A stretch of DNA of 22,910 nt from a virus, in IMG/VR virus record IMGVR_UViG_3300021138_000188, positions 1 through 22,910 of that record; one strand, given 5' to 3'. Below are positions 6,012 to 12,153 of the stretch, one piece after another. Numbering within the stretch: the stretch's first letter is position 1; every line of letters starts with the position of its first letter. The notes below the pieces were generated by a model. The model made no database searches. It was not told where the DNA came from and saw only the letters and a list, made by a program, of their open reading frames with translations. Made by a program: the position numbers and the translations under genes.

Positions 6012-7006
6012 GCTGCCGCTTCCTCTTCCTTGGCCAGCGCCTCGCGCCGGGCTTCGATCAGCGATTTGATGTGGAGGGCGTCGGCCTTCGCGTGGCCCCA
6101 GAACTCCCGCATGGGCTGGGTGTTAACGCTCTCGAACCACGCCAGCTTTGCCGTCGAGCCGATCCGGTTCACTTCAGCCTCGAGGCGGTCATGCACCTGG
6201 CCGAGCGGAATGCGTTCGAGGGGCTCATGCGGGTCGAACTGCATGATTAGGTGAACCCCAGCCCCGATCCTGCCCATCCGGTCCTCGACCGCCGCGGCCT
6301 CGACCATCTCGCTGGCGGTCATCGCATCGACCTGCATCCGGTCAAGCTCGCCTTCGCCGTACAGGCCTGACAGGTCTTCGGGGAAGGCCCGACGAAGTGC
6401 TTGGGCCTCAGCAGTTTTCTGTAACATCACGCGGGGCATCCGGCCCCAGTTGCCGGATTTGTCCAAGGTTCGGACCACTTCGCCGCGAGGCACCTTGCGC
6501 CTTTTTGGTTTGCCGCTGTCGGGCCAGACTTCGCCCGTATCAATCCAATCGAACCCGTCCGCGCCCTCTTCCTTGATCGGAGCAAATTCTTCCCAGTAGG
6601 CCACGCCCGTGACCTTCCGCCACTCGCCACTCGGCGAAAGGGTGAAAAGACGGACGACGGCGCGCTCAAGGCCAAGCGGATTGTGCGGGCCCTTCAGTTC
6701 GTCGGCGTAATAGAACTCCGTCTCTTCCTCGTCCGGGCGGTAACGACCCGACCTAAAGGCGATGGAACGCAAGCCGTCGATGGTGGCAAAGATCGCGCAC
6801 TGGCGCCGCGCAGGATCATCCTTGTTAAACACAAGGCAGCAAATCTGCTTCGTCAGCGGGTTGAGGCCGCGATGTTTGGCGATGGAAATAAACAGGTCGA
6901 ACTCCGCGTCGAGTGTGTCCTTCGCCACCGTGCGCTTGATCAGTGACAGCTGGGACGGGCTGAAGGCGGCGCTGGGCTGCGTGGTCATGAGGCTCGACAT
7001 GGTCAT
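6008..7006 (-). CDS. bet: phage recombination protein Bet (RecT/Red-beta superfamily annealase)
   Basis: This 332-residue single-strand annealing protein starts at ATG 7006 in an ATGA overlap with the Gp157-like gene. The N-terminal two-thirds follow the Bet family pattern: an opening QLSLIKRTVAKDTLDAEFDL, then FISIAKHRGLNPLTKQICCL, an IFATIDGLRSIAFRSGRY core, and later VMLQKTAEAQALRRAFPEDL. These segments correspond to the DNA-binding annealase fold of lambda Red beta. The C-terminal 100 residues are helical and more variable. Such proteins coat single strands and pair complementary DNA during phage recombination and concatemer formation. No lambda-type or YqaJ exonuclease partner is recognisable in this window, so it may work with a host exonuclease or alone. 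Confidence 0.9.
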   Translation of the reverse strand: MTMSSLMTTQPSAAFSPSQLSLIKRTVAKDTLDAEFDLFISIAKHRGLNPLTKQICCLVFNKDDPARRQCAIFATIDGLRSIAFRSGRYRPDEEETEFYYADELKGPHNPLGLERAVVRLFTLSPSGEWRKVTGVAYWEEFAPIKEEGADGFDWIDTGEVWPDSGKPKRRKVPRGEVVRTLDKSGNWGRMPRVMLQKTAEAQALRRAFPEDLSGLYGEGELDRMQVDAMTASEMVEAAAVEDRMGRIGAGVHLIMQFDPHEPLERIPLGQVHDRLEAEVNRIGSTAKLAWFESVNTQPMREFWGHAKADALHIKSLIEARREALAKEEEAAA

Positions 7007-7533
7007 GCGCTCCGAATGGTGAGGGAGGGGGCGGGCGTGATGAGGGCAACACCTTCGACGGTGTCCCCGGCCTTCAGCGCATCGCCCAGGGCGCGCTTGT
7101 CCAGTTTGGGATCGGACGCCACCCAGAACCGGGCGGGGATGGCGGCCTCGTCCACGATCTCGACCTTCGCCGGGCGCTTGGCCATAGTCAGGCCGTGGGT
7201 CGGCCGGTCGATCTTCTGCACGTCCGCGATCAGCATCGCCTGTTCGATCAAAGCCCGGTTCGTCTCCACCGCCCGCTCGAACCGCTCCCGCCTGGCCTGC
7301 AGGCGCTCCGTCGCCGCCTTGATGCCGTCGAGCATCAGGTGCGCGTCCACCATGCGGGCCAGCAGCTTGTCGATGGCCTCGAAGAGCGAGGTCTCGCCTT
7401 CGATCAGGTCTGCCACCTCGCCCTCGTCCAGTTCGATGGAGGCGAGGCTTTCGCGGAGCGCCTTGACGGCCTCGGCTTCGCGGATGGGGTCTATCCAGCC
7501 CTTCGGGCGCTTGGTTTCAACGGCGGCGTTCAT
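7003..7533 (-). CDS. siphovirus Gp157-like protein
   Basis: This 176-residue protein starts at 7533 in an ATGA overlap; the open extension to 7647 is a shadow. It is mostly a long helical, coiled-coil-rich region (RLQARRERFERAVETNRALI) preceded by an acidic segment (DEGEVADLIEGE). It ends with the strand-rich GLTMAKRPAKVEIVDEAAIP and DPKLDKRALGDALKAGDTVEG blocks typical of the Gp157 family. Gp157-like proteins are commonly found beside phage recombination genes, and one Streptococcus phage member is linked to phage resistance. The exact biochemical role is unsettled. It lies directly upstream of and overlaps bet, which suggests co-function in DNA metabolism. Confidence 0.85.
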   Translation of the reverse strand: MNAAVETKRPKGWIDPIREAEAVKALRESLASIELDEGEVADLIEGETSLFEAIDKLLARMVDAHLMLDGIKAATERLQARRERFERAVETNRALIEQAMLIADVQKIDRPTHGLTMAKRPAKVEIVDEAAIPARFWVASDPKLDKRALGDALKAGDTVEGVALITPAPSLTIRSA

Positions 7534-7640
7534 GGGGTGATAATCCAGAGGGTGAAGAAGATGGCGACCATGCAGACGCAGGTCGCGACGAGGCCGACGG
7601 CGTCGGCCGGGGTGATGTCGTCGAAGGGCGAGCCATTCAT
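7530..7640 (-). CDS. 36-residue membrane micropeptide
   Basis: This very short frame starts at ATG 7640 in an ATGA overlap with the upstream stop, and its own stop overlaps the Gp157 start as ATGA. A polar N-terminus (MNGSPFDDITPADA) leads into one hydrophobic helix (VGLVATCVCMVAIFFTLWII), so it is likely a single-pass membrane peptide. Because both ends are coupled to neighbours exactly as for the larger genes, it is probably translated. The function is unknown. Confidence 0.6.
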   Translation of the reverse strand: MNGSPFDDITPADAVGLVATCVCMVAIFFTLWIITP

Positions 7641-7900
7641 GCCGCAACCCCTCCGCGCCGCTGCCGGCGCTTCAGCCAAGCGCGCCAGAGGTCATCGGCC
7701 GCGTGGACGCAGTCGAGGGCGGCGCGGGCGGATGTGAAGGTCACCAGTCCCCCGACGTGGTGGGGGAGCTGGCTCTCAGCGTCTCGGAAGTCGAAGCTGA
7801 AGCGGGTGTTCCGAAACCCGACGATCAGGACGCCGGTGACGCCCTGGCGCATGTCGGGATAGGTCTCGACCATCTGGGCGGCTGCGTTCGGGGCGGTCAT
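7637..7900 (-). CDS. hypothetical protein, 87 aa
   Basis: This protein starts in an ATGA overlap with the first gene of the operon. The middle is strand-rich (GVTGVLIVGFRNTRFSFDFR), followed by a helical, basic C-terminus (DLWRAWLKRRQRRGG) that could contact nucleic acid. There is no cysteine cluster, membrane segment or recognised family. It is the second gene of the left operon and so is expressed immediately after derepression. Confidence 0.6.
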   Translation of the reverse strand: MTAPNAAAQMVETYPDMRQGVTGVLIVGFRNTRFSFDFRDAESQLPHHVGGLVTFTSARAALDCVHAADDLWRAWLKRRQRRGGVAA

Positions 7901-8190
7901 GCGGCGTACTCCGCAAGAGCCTCGGACATGCGGTCCACGTCGATGGTGTCGAAGATGTTGCCCAGCAGTCGCTGCACGTCCTTGGACCGCAGATCGACCC
8001 CGGCGAGGAGGTTGACGCGCATCTCGACCCGGCGTCCCGCCTGAAGGTCGAACCGCGCAACGTCAGCCCAGAGGCCGACGATCTCTTCGGCAATCCAGCC
8101 GCCGGACATGATGCCGACATCCGGCTCGGCGGCCTCGTAGTAACCCTCGATCTCGACATCGAGATCGAAACCCAGTGTCCCGGTTTGCAT
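7897..8190 (-). CDS. first gene of the left operon, hypothetical 97 aa
   Basis: ATG 8190 is preceded by AGGGAGAG at good spacing and lies about 20 bases past the predicted start of leftward transcription. The protein is acidic. It has a strand-forming N-terminus (GTLGFDLDVEIEGYYEA), a middle of mixed strands (VEMRVNLLAGVDLRSKDV) and a helical end. I recognise no family. As the promoter-proximal gene it is probably made early and abundantly on induction or infection, so host takeover or anti-defence are reasonable guesses with no direct support. Confidence 0.65.
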   Translation of the reverse strand: MQTGTLGFDLDVEIEGYYEAAEPDVGIMSGGWIAEEIVGLWADVARFDLQAGRRVEMRVNLLAGVDLRSKDVQRLLGNIFDTIDVDRMSEALAEYAA

Positions 8191-8216
8191 GTGCGCTCTC
8201 CCTAGTGACAGGGCAG

Positions 8217-8245
8217 AGATTGTGCGATTTACGCACTTTCGTCAA
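8217..8245 (-). promoter_or_regulatory. leftward early promoter (PL-like)
   Basis: On the minus strand, TTGACG (8245-8240) and CAATCT (8222-8217) are separated by 17 bases and point toward the first gene of the left operon. The spacer contains a 15-base inverted repeat that matches an operator in the rightward promoter, so bound repressor would block polymerase. Confidence 0.65.
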
Positions 8246-8278
8246 CGCACATTTCGCACAGTGTGCGATTTATGTGCG
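8222..8278. promoter_or_regulatory. left operator cluster
   Basis: Six half-sites of the form GTGCG/CGCAC lie here (8222, 8232, 8246, 8255, 8263 and 8274). They form the inverted repeat GTGCGATTTACGCAC at 8222-8236 and a perfect 15-base palindrome TCGCACAGTGTGCGA at 8254-8268. The same elements recur at 9584-9641 beside the repressor gene, so this is the likely left operator of the phage repressor. Confidence 0.7.
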
Positions 8279-8300
8279 GCCTATCGTCAGGCGAACGCCG

Positions 8301-8331
8301 TTGACACCTCCGCCTTCGCTGCAGCTATCCT
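8301..8331 (+). promoter_or_regulatory. possible rightward promoter for the zinc-ribbon gene
   Basis: TTGACA at 8301-8306 is followed by TATCCT at 8326-8331. The 19-base spacer is long for a standard promoter, so the minus-10 assignment is tentative. It lies 24 bases before ATG 8355 and outside the main operator cluster, which would allow expression in the lysogen. Confidence 0.4.
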
Positions 8332-8354
8332 GTGCGACAAACAGGGGACCGATC

Positions 8355-8930
8355 ATGGCTTTGATGAACTGCCCGGAGTGCGGGCGCGAGATCAGCACGA
8401 CCGCCAAGGCGTGCGTTGGGTGCGGGGCGCCGGTCAGACCGCCGAAGAAGAAGTCGAATGGGCTGGTTTGGAAGTCGATGGCCGTGCTGATCGGGATCGG
8501 AATGGTCGGATCGGCCATATCGCTCAATGCGACCCAGCACGCTGAACAGGAACGGATCGCCAAGCTCACCCCGGCGCAGCGCCAAGCCGAGGTCGATAAG
8601 GCCAAGGCGGATGCGGACAAAGCCAAGGCGAACGAGGCGGTCTTTCAAACGGAAGCCGGGCGCGCTCGGGTTGCCGTCGCGACCCTTCGGGATGCGTCCA
8701 AGAACCCGGACAGCTTCAAGGTCAAGTCGGCAATCGCCTACCCGGACGGGGCGGCCTGCATCGAATACATGGCCACGAACAGCTTCAATGCGACACTAAA
8801 AGGCAGCGCAGTGTTGACCCCGAAGGGTGCCCTGCTCGTCGAAGAGCACAACGGAAACCGCTTCGTCGGTGCCTGGAACAAGTACTGCACTCGAACCGGC
8901 CAGGACGTGACTATCGCCGTCGGAGGCTAA
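8355..8930 (+). CDS. zinc-ribbon membrane protein (lysogenic-conversion candidate)
   Basis: This 191-residue protein starts at ATG 8355 with AGGGG upstream. An N-terminal zinc ribbon has Cys6, Cys9, Cys20 and Cys23 (CPEC and CVGC). A basic linker and a transmembrane helix at about residues 38-57 (VWKSMAVLIGIGMVGSAISL) follow. Next comes a charged helical stretch with repeated AEVDKAKADADKAKANEA, likely a coiled coil, and then a small globular C-terminal domain with three further Cys-containing strands. The gene lies alone between the left operon and the repressor, convergent with the repressor by a four-base overlap. That is where phages often keep genes expressed in the lysogen. A role in superinfection exclusion or host modification is inferred from position only. 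Confidence 0.8.
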   Translation: MALMNCPECGREISTTAKACVGCGAPVRPPKKKSNGLVWKSMAVLIGIGMVGSAISLNATQHAEQERIAKLTPAQRQAEVDKAKADADKAKANEAVFQTEAGRARVAVATLRDASKNPDSFKVKSAIAYPDGAACIEYMATNSFNATLKGSAVLTPKGALLVEEHNGNRFVGAWNKYCTRTGQDVTIAVGG

Positions 8931-9559
8931 AGCCGCCGGGCGAACCAGACCGGGCGCCCGATGATCTGGACCTCTTCAGGCGTCAACACTTCTTCGGGGT
9001 ATTCGGCATTGCGGGACGAGATCCGCAATAGCGTCCGGCGTTCCACCCAGGACACGTCCTTGATCGCGTATCCGTCGCTAAAATGCAAAGCGAATGGACC
9101 AGGCTGCGTCGGGCTCTTGTCGCGCGTGTCGATGAGCAGCTGGTCGCCGTGAAGGAAAAGCGGCTCCATGCTGGGCCCCCTGACATTGACCAGGAGCAGG
9201 TCGGCCGGCCGGGCGCGCAGCTCGTCCTCGACGAGCCGTCGAGAGACCAGAGCGACCTCGGGGTCGCCGTCGCCGGTTCCGCGACCACCCATGCCGGCGA
9301 AGGTCGGAAGCACCTCGACGGAGACGTAGGCTTGAGCCGGATCGACGACCGGGAAGTCCGGCATTGTCGAAAGGTTGCCCGGGTCGCCTCCGTGCTGCCG
9401 GATCAATTCAAGGAGCGGTTCGACCTCGCTGAATTGGACGGCGCGCTGGCCGTTCATCATCTTTGTCGCGGCCGTGCGCTCGCGGCCAATCGCTGCGGCG
9501 ATCTCCTCATGGCGGATGCCAAGGCGTCGGAGTGTTTCAACTATCTGGTTCGGGCCCAT
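8927..9559 (-). CDS. LexA/CI-type S24 phage repressor
   Basis: This 210-residue repressor has an N-terminal helix-turn-helix (IVETLRRLGIRHEEIAAAIG, residues 6-25, plus the following recognition region) and a C-terminal S24/LexA peptidase domain. The catalytic pair is Ser130 in NVRGPSMEP and Lys167 in GYAIKDV; their 37-residue spacing is the same as in LexA. An Ala88-Gly89 bond lies in the hinge and could be the self-cleavage site, so SOS-triggered induction is likely. ATG 9559 is chosen because the upstream extension crosses the operators and is Arg-rich. It would keep the leftward and rightward early promoters off by binding the GTGCG/CGCAC operators. No strong ribosome site is visible, consistent with a leaderless or low-level transcript. 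Confidence 0.9.
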   Translation of the reverse strand: MGPNQIVETLRRLGIRHEEIAAAIGRERTAATKMMNGQRAVQFSEVEPLLELIRQHGGDPGNLSTMPDFPVVDPAQAYVSVEVLPTFAGMGGRGTGDGDPEVALVSRRLVEDELRARPADLLLVNVRGPSMEPLFLHGDQLLIDTRDKSPTQPGPFALHFSDGYAIKDVSWVERRTLLRISSRNAEYPEEVLTPEEVQIIGRPVWFARRL

Positions 9560-9583
9560 GCCCGCAGTCTCAAAGAAGCGTGG

Positions 9584-9641
9584 CGCACATACGAGTGCGA
9601 TTGACGCACGGTCGGAACGGCGGTATGTGCGAATAAAGCAC
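9584..9641. promoter_or_regulatory. right operator cluster
   Basis: The inverted repeats GTGCGATTGACGCAC (9595-9609) and GTGCGAATAAAGCAC (9627-9641) lie between the divergent repressor and Cro-like genes. An extra CGCAC half-site is at 9584-9588. The first repeat matches the left operator at 8222 in 14 of 15 bases. They overlap the two promoter elements of the rightward promoter. Confidence 0.75.
9601..9629 (+). promoter_or_regulatory. rightward early promoter (PR-like)
   Basis: TTGACG at 9601-9606 and TATGTG at 9624-9629 are separated by 17 bases. One operator covers the minus-35 element and the other the minus-10 element, the usual arrangement for a repressed early promoter. The Cro-like gene starts 29 bases downstream. 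Confidence 0.65.
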
Positions 9642-9658
9642 GTTCCGAGGTCGCGTCG

Positions 9659-9859
9659 ATGAGCAGCGTTTTCGAGAAATTCGGCGGCATACGCCCGATG
9701 GCGGCGAAGCTGGGCGATGTCCCTCCTTCGACCGTCAAGAGCTGGCACACGAAGCGGTCGATCCCGAAGTGGCGGCATCCGTCGATCATGGATGCGGCGC
9801 GAGCGCACCTGATCCCTCTCACCGAGGACGAGCTTCTCAACGTCGGAGAAGACGCATGA
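9659..9859 (+). CDS. Cro-like helix-turn-helix regulator
   Basis: This 66-residue DNA-binding protein starts at ATG 9659 with GAGG upstream and is the first gene after the rightward promoter. FEKFGGIRPMAAKLGDVPPS followed by TVKSWHTKRSIPKWR is a helix-turn-helix of the small Cro/YdaS-like type. The last part is acidic. Encoded divergently from the repressor across shared operators, it is expected to be the Cro counterpart that represses the repressor gene during lytic growth. The role is inferred from position and fold. Confidence 0.8.
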   Translation: MSSVFEKFGGIRPMAAKLGDVPPSTVKSWHTKRSIPKWRHPSIMDAARAHLIPLTEDELLNVGEDA

Positions 9860-10041
9860 CCGAGCTGATCCCCGCCGTCCTGATGGTCGTGGGCGTCACG
9901 GCCGCCGCTGCTGAGAACGCCGGAATGACGAATAGCCGCCGCTGGCACCCGCTGGCGACGATGGCCTTCACGCTCACCCTGAGTGCGACCCTCTGGGGTC
10001 TGATCTTCTGGGTCGTGTTCAAGTTCGTCGGGCTCATCTGA
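9856..10041 (+). CDS. small two-helix membrane protein, 61 aa
   Basis: ATG 9856 overlaps the stop of the Cro-like gene as ATGA. Two hydrophobic segments, IPAVLMVVGVTAAAA near the N-terminus and FTLTLSATLWGLIFWVVFKF near the C-terminus, are separated by a short polar loop. The result is a hairpin membrane protein without cysteines. Holins can look like this, but the early-operon position makes a membrane accessory or exclusion protein equally plausible. Confidence 0.65.
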   Translation: MTELIPAVLMVVGVTAAAAENAGMTNSRRWHPLATMAFTLTLSATLWGLIFWVVFKFVGLI

Positions 10042-10115
10042 TGGCATCGCCAGGCCTCCTGATGACGACAGAGGGCCCGGCAGGCGGCGGCCCACCTCCC
10101 CGGGTCGCCGCCACC

Positions 10116-10301
10116 TCATTCCTCGCGCGCAAAGCGGTCGAGCAGGACCGCCGAGCGCCGGGAGTATCCGCGCGCCAGCGACGAGAAGTCGCGCCGGTCG
10201 TTCGGACTGGACAGGGCGGCGGCCCTCCATTGGGCCGCCGCGACCGCAAGCCTGATCGCCTCCACGATCAGTTCAGAACCCCCACCTTCGTCAGTCTCCA
10301 T
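10116..10301 (-). CDS. possible small antisense gene, 61 aa
   Basis: A 61-residue frame lies on the strand opposite to the right operon. ATG 10301 has AGGGG five bases upstream, with AAGGAG just beyond. Its product (ELIVEAIRLAVAAAQWRAAA, then DFSSLARGYSRRSAVLLDRF) reads as a natural helical protein and has GC-rich third positions. The competing plus-strand frame at 10041-10337 is Arg/Pro-rich and looks like a shadow, although its ends do abut the neighbouring genes. The function is unknown. Confidence 0.5.
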   Translation of the reverse strand: METDEGGGSELIVEAIRLAVAAAQWRAAALSSPNDRRDFSSLARGYSRRSAVLLDRFAREE

Positions 10302-10345
10302 GCGCGCCCCTTTGCTCCTTCGGTGTTCAAACCATGAGGGCAGCG

Positions 10346-10750
10346 ATGACCGGGATCACGAACAAAAAAGACAACGTTCCCGCTCGGGGTGAGCGGGTCG
10401 CCAACTACGTCGAAGCGTTTCTGTCTCTGCACCCTGGCCTTTCGCTTGGCGAGCTGGCCTTCCGGCTTCGGACAGACAAGCGCGACTTGGCGCGGCTGGT
10501 CAGGGACAGATCGTGCGGCTGGCGGCTGGAGGACAGCCTCGCCGCCTATTTCGGCGACGACTTCGTCGAGGCGCTTTTCAGCCCCGTCATCGGCAATCAG
10601 CGGGAGATCGAAATTGAAACTGAACGAGCGGAAATCGCCGCGCGGAACGCCCGCTTGCAGATCGCGCGGAGCGCCAGGGCGGCGGATCGCGCTCGGACTT
10701 CTCGCGTCCATCGGATGGCTTCTGACGAAGGTCGGCAAGCGGACGTTTGA
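10346..10750 (+). CDS. probable DNA-binding early protein
   Basis: The start at 10346 has GAGGG five bases upstream; ATG 10334 has no ribosome site. The 134-residue protein has a helical N-terminal domain whose LSLGELAFRLRTDKRDLARL segment resembles a helix-turn-helix, then WRLEDSLAAYFGDDFVEALF, and a charged helical C-terminus. The last 45 residues overlap a second frame starting at TTG 10614. The downstream part of the overlap has GC-richer third positions in that second frame, so the true C-terminus is uncertain. Its position after the Cro-like gene is that of a CII-type regulator, but there is no clear CII homology. Confidence 0.6.
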   Translation: MTGITNKKDNVPARGERVANYVEAFLSLHPGLSLGELAFRLRTDKRDLARLVRDRSCGWRLEDSLAAYFGDDFVEALFSPVIGNQREIEIETERAEIAARNARLQIARSARAADRARTSRVHRMASDEGRQADV

Positions 10751-10793
10751 CGTCGGCGCGGATTTGGAAATGTGGGCGCAACGACGCCTTTAA
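10614..10793 (+). CDS. small membrane protein from an overlapping frame
   Basis: A 59-residue frame begins at TTG 10614, with GGGAG seven bases upstream, inside the preceding gene and shifted by one base. A basic N-terminus (KSPRGTPACRSRGAPGRR) leads into a hydrophobic segment (IALGLLASIGWLLTKVG) and a soluble tail ending in MWAQRRL. The last 43 bases lie beyond the other gene and still look coding. It may be an independent overlapping gene, or the C-terminus of a frameshifted longer product of the 10346 gene. Confidence 0.45.
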   Translation: MKLNERKSPRGTPACRSRGAPGRRIALGLLASIGWLLTKVGKRTFDVGADLEMWAQRRL

Positions 10794-10809
10794 TTGGGGG
10801 AGCGAGAGA

Positions 10810-11109
10810 ATGCAGGCTGATCTGTTCACCACCTACCCCGACGCGCCGGGCTGGAAGGCGCGGGACACCTCGCGCGAAGCGGCCGAGGCCATCGCCCCGG
10901 TCGCGGGCACCCTCCGTGAGCGGGTGTTGATCGAGGTCAGGCGCTTCCCCGGCACGCCGGAGCAGATCGCACACCGGATGCGGGTGGATCTTTTGGCGGC
11001 TAGGCCCCGCTTTTCCGAGCTGGCTCGCCTGAACCTCATCCGTGACAGCGGAAAACGGGGAGACAGCCGCAGCGGGAAAAAGGCAATCATTTGGGAGGCT
11101 GTTCCATGA
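10810..11109 (+). CDS. winged-helix-like early protein, 99 aa
   Basis: ATG 10810 follows GGGGGAGCGAGAGA. The N-terminus (DAPGWKARDTSREAAEAIAP) is a conserved-looking lead. The remainder has the helix-helix-wing order of a MarR-like winged helix: TLRERVLIEVRRFPGTPEQI, then LLAARPRFSELARLNLIRDS and a basic GKRGDSRSGKKAIIW wing. It probably binds DNA, and similar proteins are frequent in early regions of proteobacterial phages. Its target is unknown. The stop overlaps the next gene as ATGA. Confidence 0.7.
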   Translation: MQADLFTTYPDAPGWKARDTSREAAEAIAPVAGTLRERVLIEVRRFPGTPEQIAHRMRVDLLAARPRFSELARLNLIRDSGKRGDSRSGKKAIIWEAVP

Positions 11110-11678
11110 GCAGCGTCGAGGTCTGGAAGCCGATCCCCGGCTATGAGGGTCTCTATGAGGCCAGCAGTGAGGGACGCATTCGCAGCGTCGTTCGCTGGAT
11201 GACAAACAGTTACGGTCGGTTCCGCCCATACGGCGGAAAGGTGCTCCGGCTGGTGACTAGGGCGACGGGGCATCAGTTGGTCGCCCTTTCAGCGGGCAAC
11301 GTCGTCAAGACGCACAGCGTCCATCGTCTGGTCTGCTACGCCTTCCACGGTTTTCCGTCGTCCGAGAAGCCCATCGTTCTGCACTTTGACGGCGACGCCA
11401 CAAACAACCGCCCGGAAAATCTCAGGTGGGGGACAAATGTGGAGAACGAAGCCGACAAACGCCGTCACGACCGGAACGCCAAGGGCGAGAGAAACCCGAG
11501 CGCGAAACTGACGATAGACGACGTTCAGCAGATCCGCGCTCAGTATCGTCGGGGGTCGGGCAGAAAGCTCGCTGCCCAGTTCGGTATTAGCAACACTCAG
11601 TTGCACGACATCGTTAATCGGAAGTCCTGGGATGACGGCGGCAACGCCGATCGGCGCGCTCGCAGGGGTGCGGCGTGA
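11106..11678 (+). CDS. NUMOD4-HNH homing endonuclease
   Basis: This 190-residue protein starts at ATG 11106 in an ATGA overlap with the preceding gene. Residues 5-27 are a NUMOD4 module (VWKPIPGYEGLYEASSEGRI). An HNH domain follows, with SVHRLVCYAFHG (His73) and VLHFDGDATNNRPENLRWGT, which gives His93 and the conserved Asn residues. The C-terminal part (SAKLTIDDVQQIRAQYRRGS, then LAAQFGISNTQLHDIVNRKSW) is a NUMOD-type helix-turn-helix that would read the target site. This order is characteristic of free-standing phage homing endonucleases. It lies between small early genes and keeps the four-base overlaps, so it has been fully accommodated in the operon. Confidence 0.92.
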   Translation: MSSVEVWKPIPGYEGLYEASSEGRIRSVVRWMTNSYGRFRPYGGKVLRLVTRATGHQLVALSAGNVVKTHSVHRLVCYAFHGFPSSEKPIVLHFDGDATNNRPENLRWGTNVENEADKRRHDRNAKGERNPSAKLTIDDVQQIRAQYRRGSGRKLAAQFGISNTQLHDIVNRKSWDDGGNADRRARRGAA

Positions 11679-11959
11679 AACGGCCGGTGATCGTGAGAAG
11701 GACCGACCTCTATCCGGCGGAAGCGTGCGCCGCGGCCGCGCTTCGGAAGGCGAGGGACCGCGCCCGGCGGGACATGATCCGCCAGCAGGCCCACGCCGAC
11801 GTCCAGCGCGCTCTGGCCCCCTTGGACGATGCGGAGGCCCAGACCTACCGGAGGGCCGCCCTGGCCGCCCTGATGGGCGCGCACGTTTGGCACTCAGAGA
11901 CGGCGCCGGGGTCGGCTCTCGCCGCCGAGATCGACCGCATCTTCGGGGTGAGTGCATGA
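11675..11959 (+). CDS. hypothetical helical protein, 94 aa
   Basis: The start is GTG 11675 in a GTGA overlap with the homing endonuclease stop. The product is almost all helix and rich in Ala and Arg (AEACAAAALRKARDRARRDM, then DDAEAQTYRRAALAALMGAH). No motif or family is recognised. The end overlaps the next gene as ATGA. The high Ala/Arg content is common for real proteins in this GC-rich genome, so the coding call rests mainly on the overlaps. Confidence 0.6.
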   Translation: MKRPVIVRRTDLYPAEACAAAALRKARDRARRDMIRQQAHADVQRALAPLDDAEAQTYRRAALAALMGAHVWHSETAPGSALAAEIDRIFGVSA

Positions 11960-12153
11960 CCGCCCAGCCCAGCCTCTTCGACGGCCCGACCCAGACCATA
12001 TGGCGCAAGCCTGGCCTGGGCGAGTTCCCGTGCACCGTCTGCGGATCCGCCGCCTGCTTCTGCGAGGCCCAGCCCATGCGGCCGGTGCCCGTCTGGTACT
12101 GCCGCCGGCACGTCCCGGCCGACTTCCTGCCGAAGGGTCGCATCAATGGTTAA
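11956..12153 (+). CDS. small zinc-finger-like protein, 65 aa
   Basis: ATG 11956 overlaps the preceding stop as ATGA. After a polar N-terminus (TAQPSLFDGPTQTIW) comes a compact Cys-rich core: CTVCGSAACFCE, then WYCRRH. The Cys-x2-Cys, Cys-x-Cys and Cys-x2-His spacing is suitable for one or two zinc ions. It may be a small nucleic-acid-binding adaptor of the replication region. Its end overlaps the DUF1376 gene by eight bases. Confidence 0.7.
   Translation: MTAQPSLFDGPTQTIWRKPGLGEFPCTVCGSAACFCEAQPMRPVPVWYCRRHVPADFLPKGRING

Noticed and set aside
10041-10337. Plus-strand frame of 98 codons with neat junctions to its neighbours
   Set aside because: The product is dominated by Arg, Pro and Gly with poor third-position GC, and a more natural protein lies on the opposite strand. 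It is kept only as an alternative.
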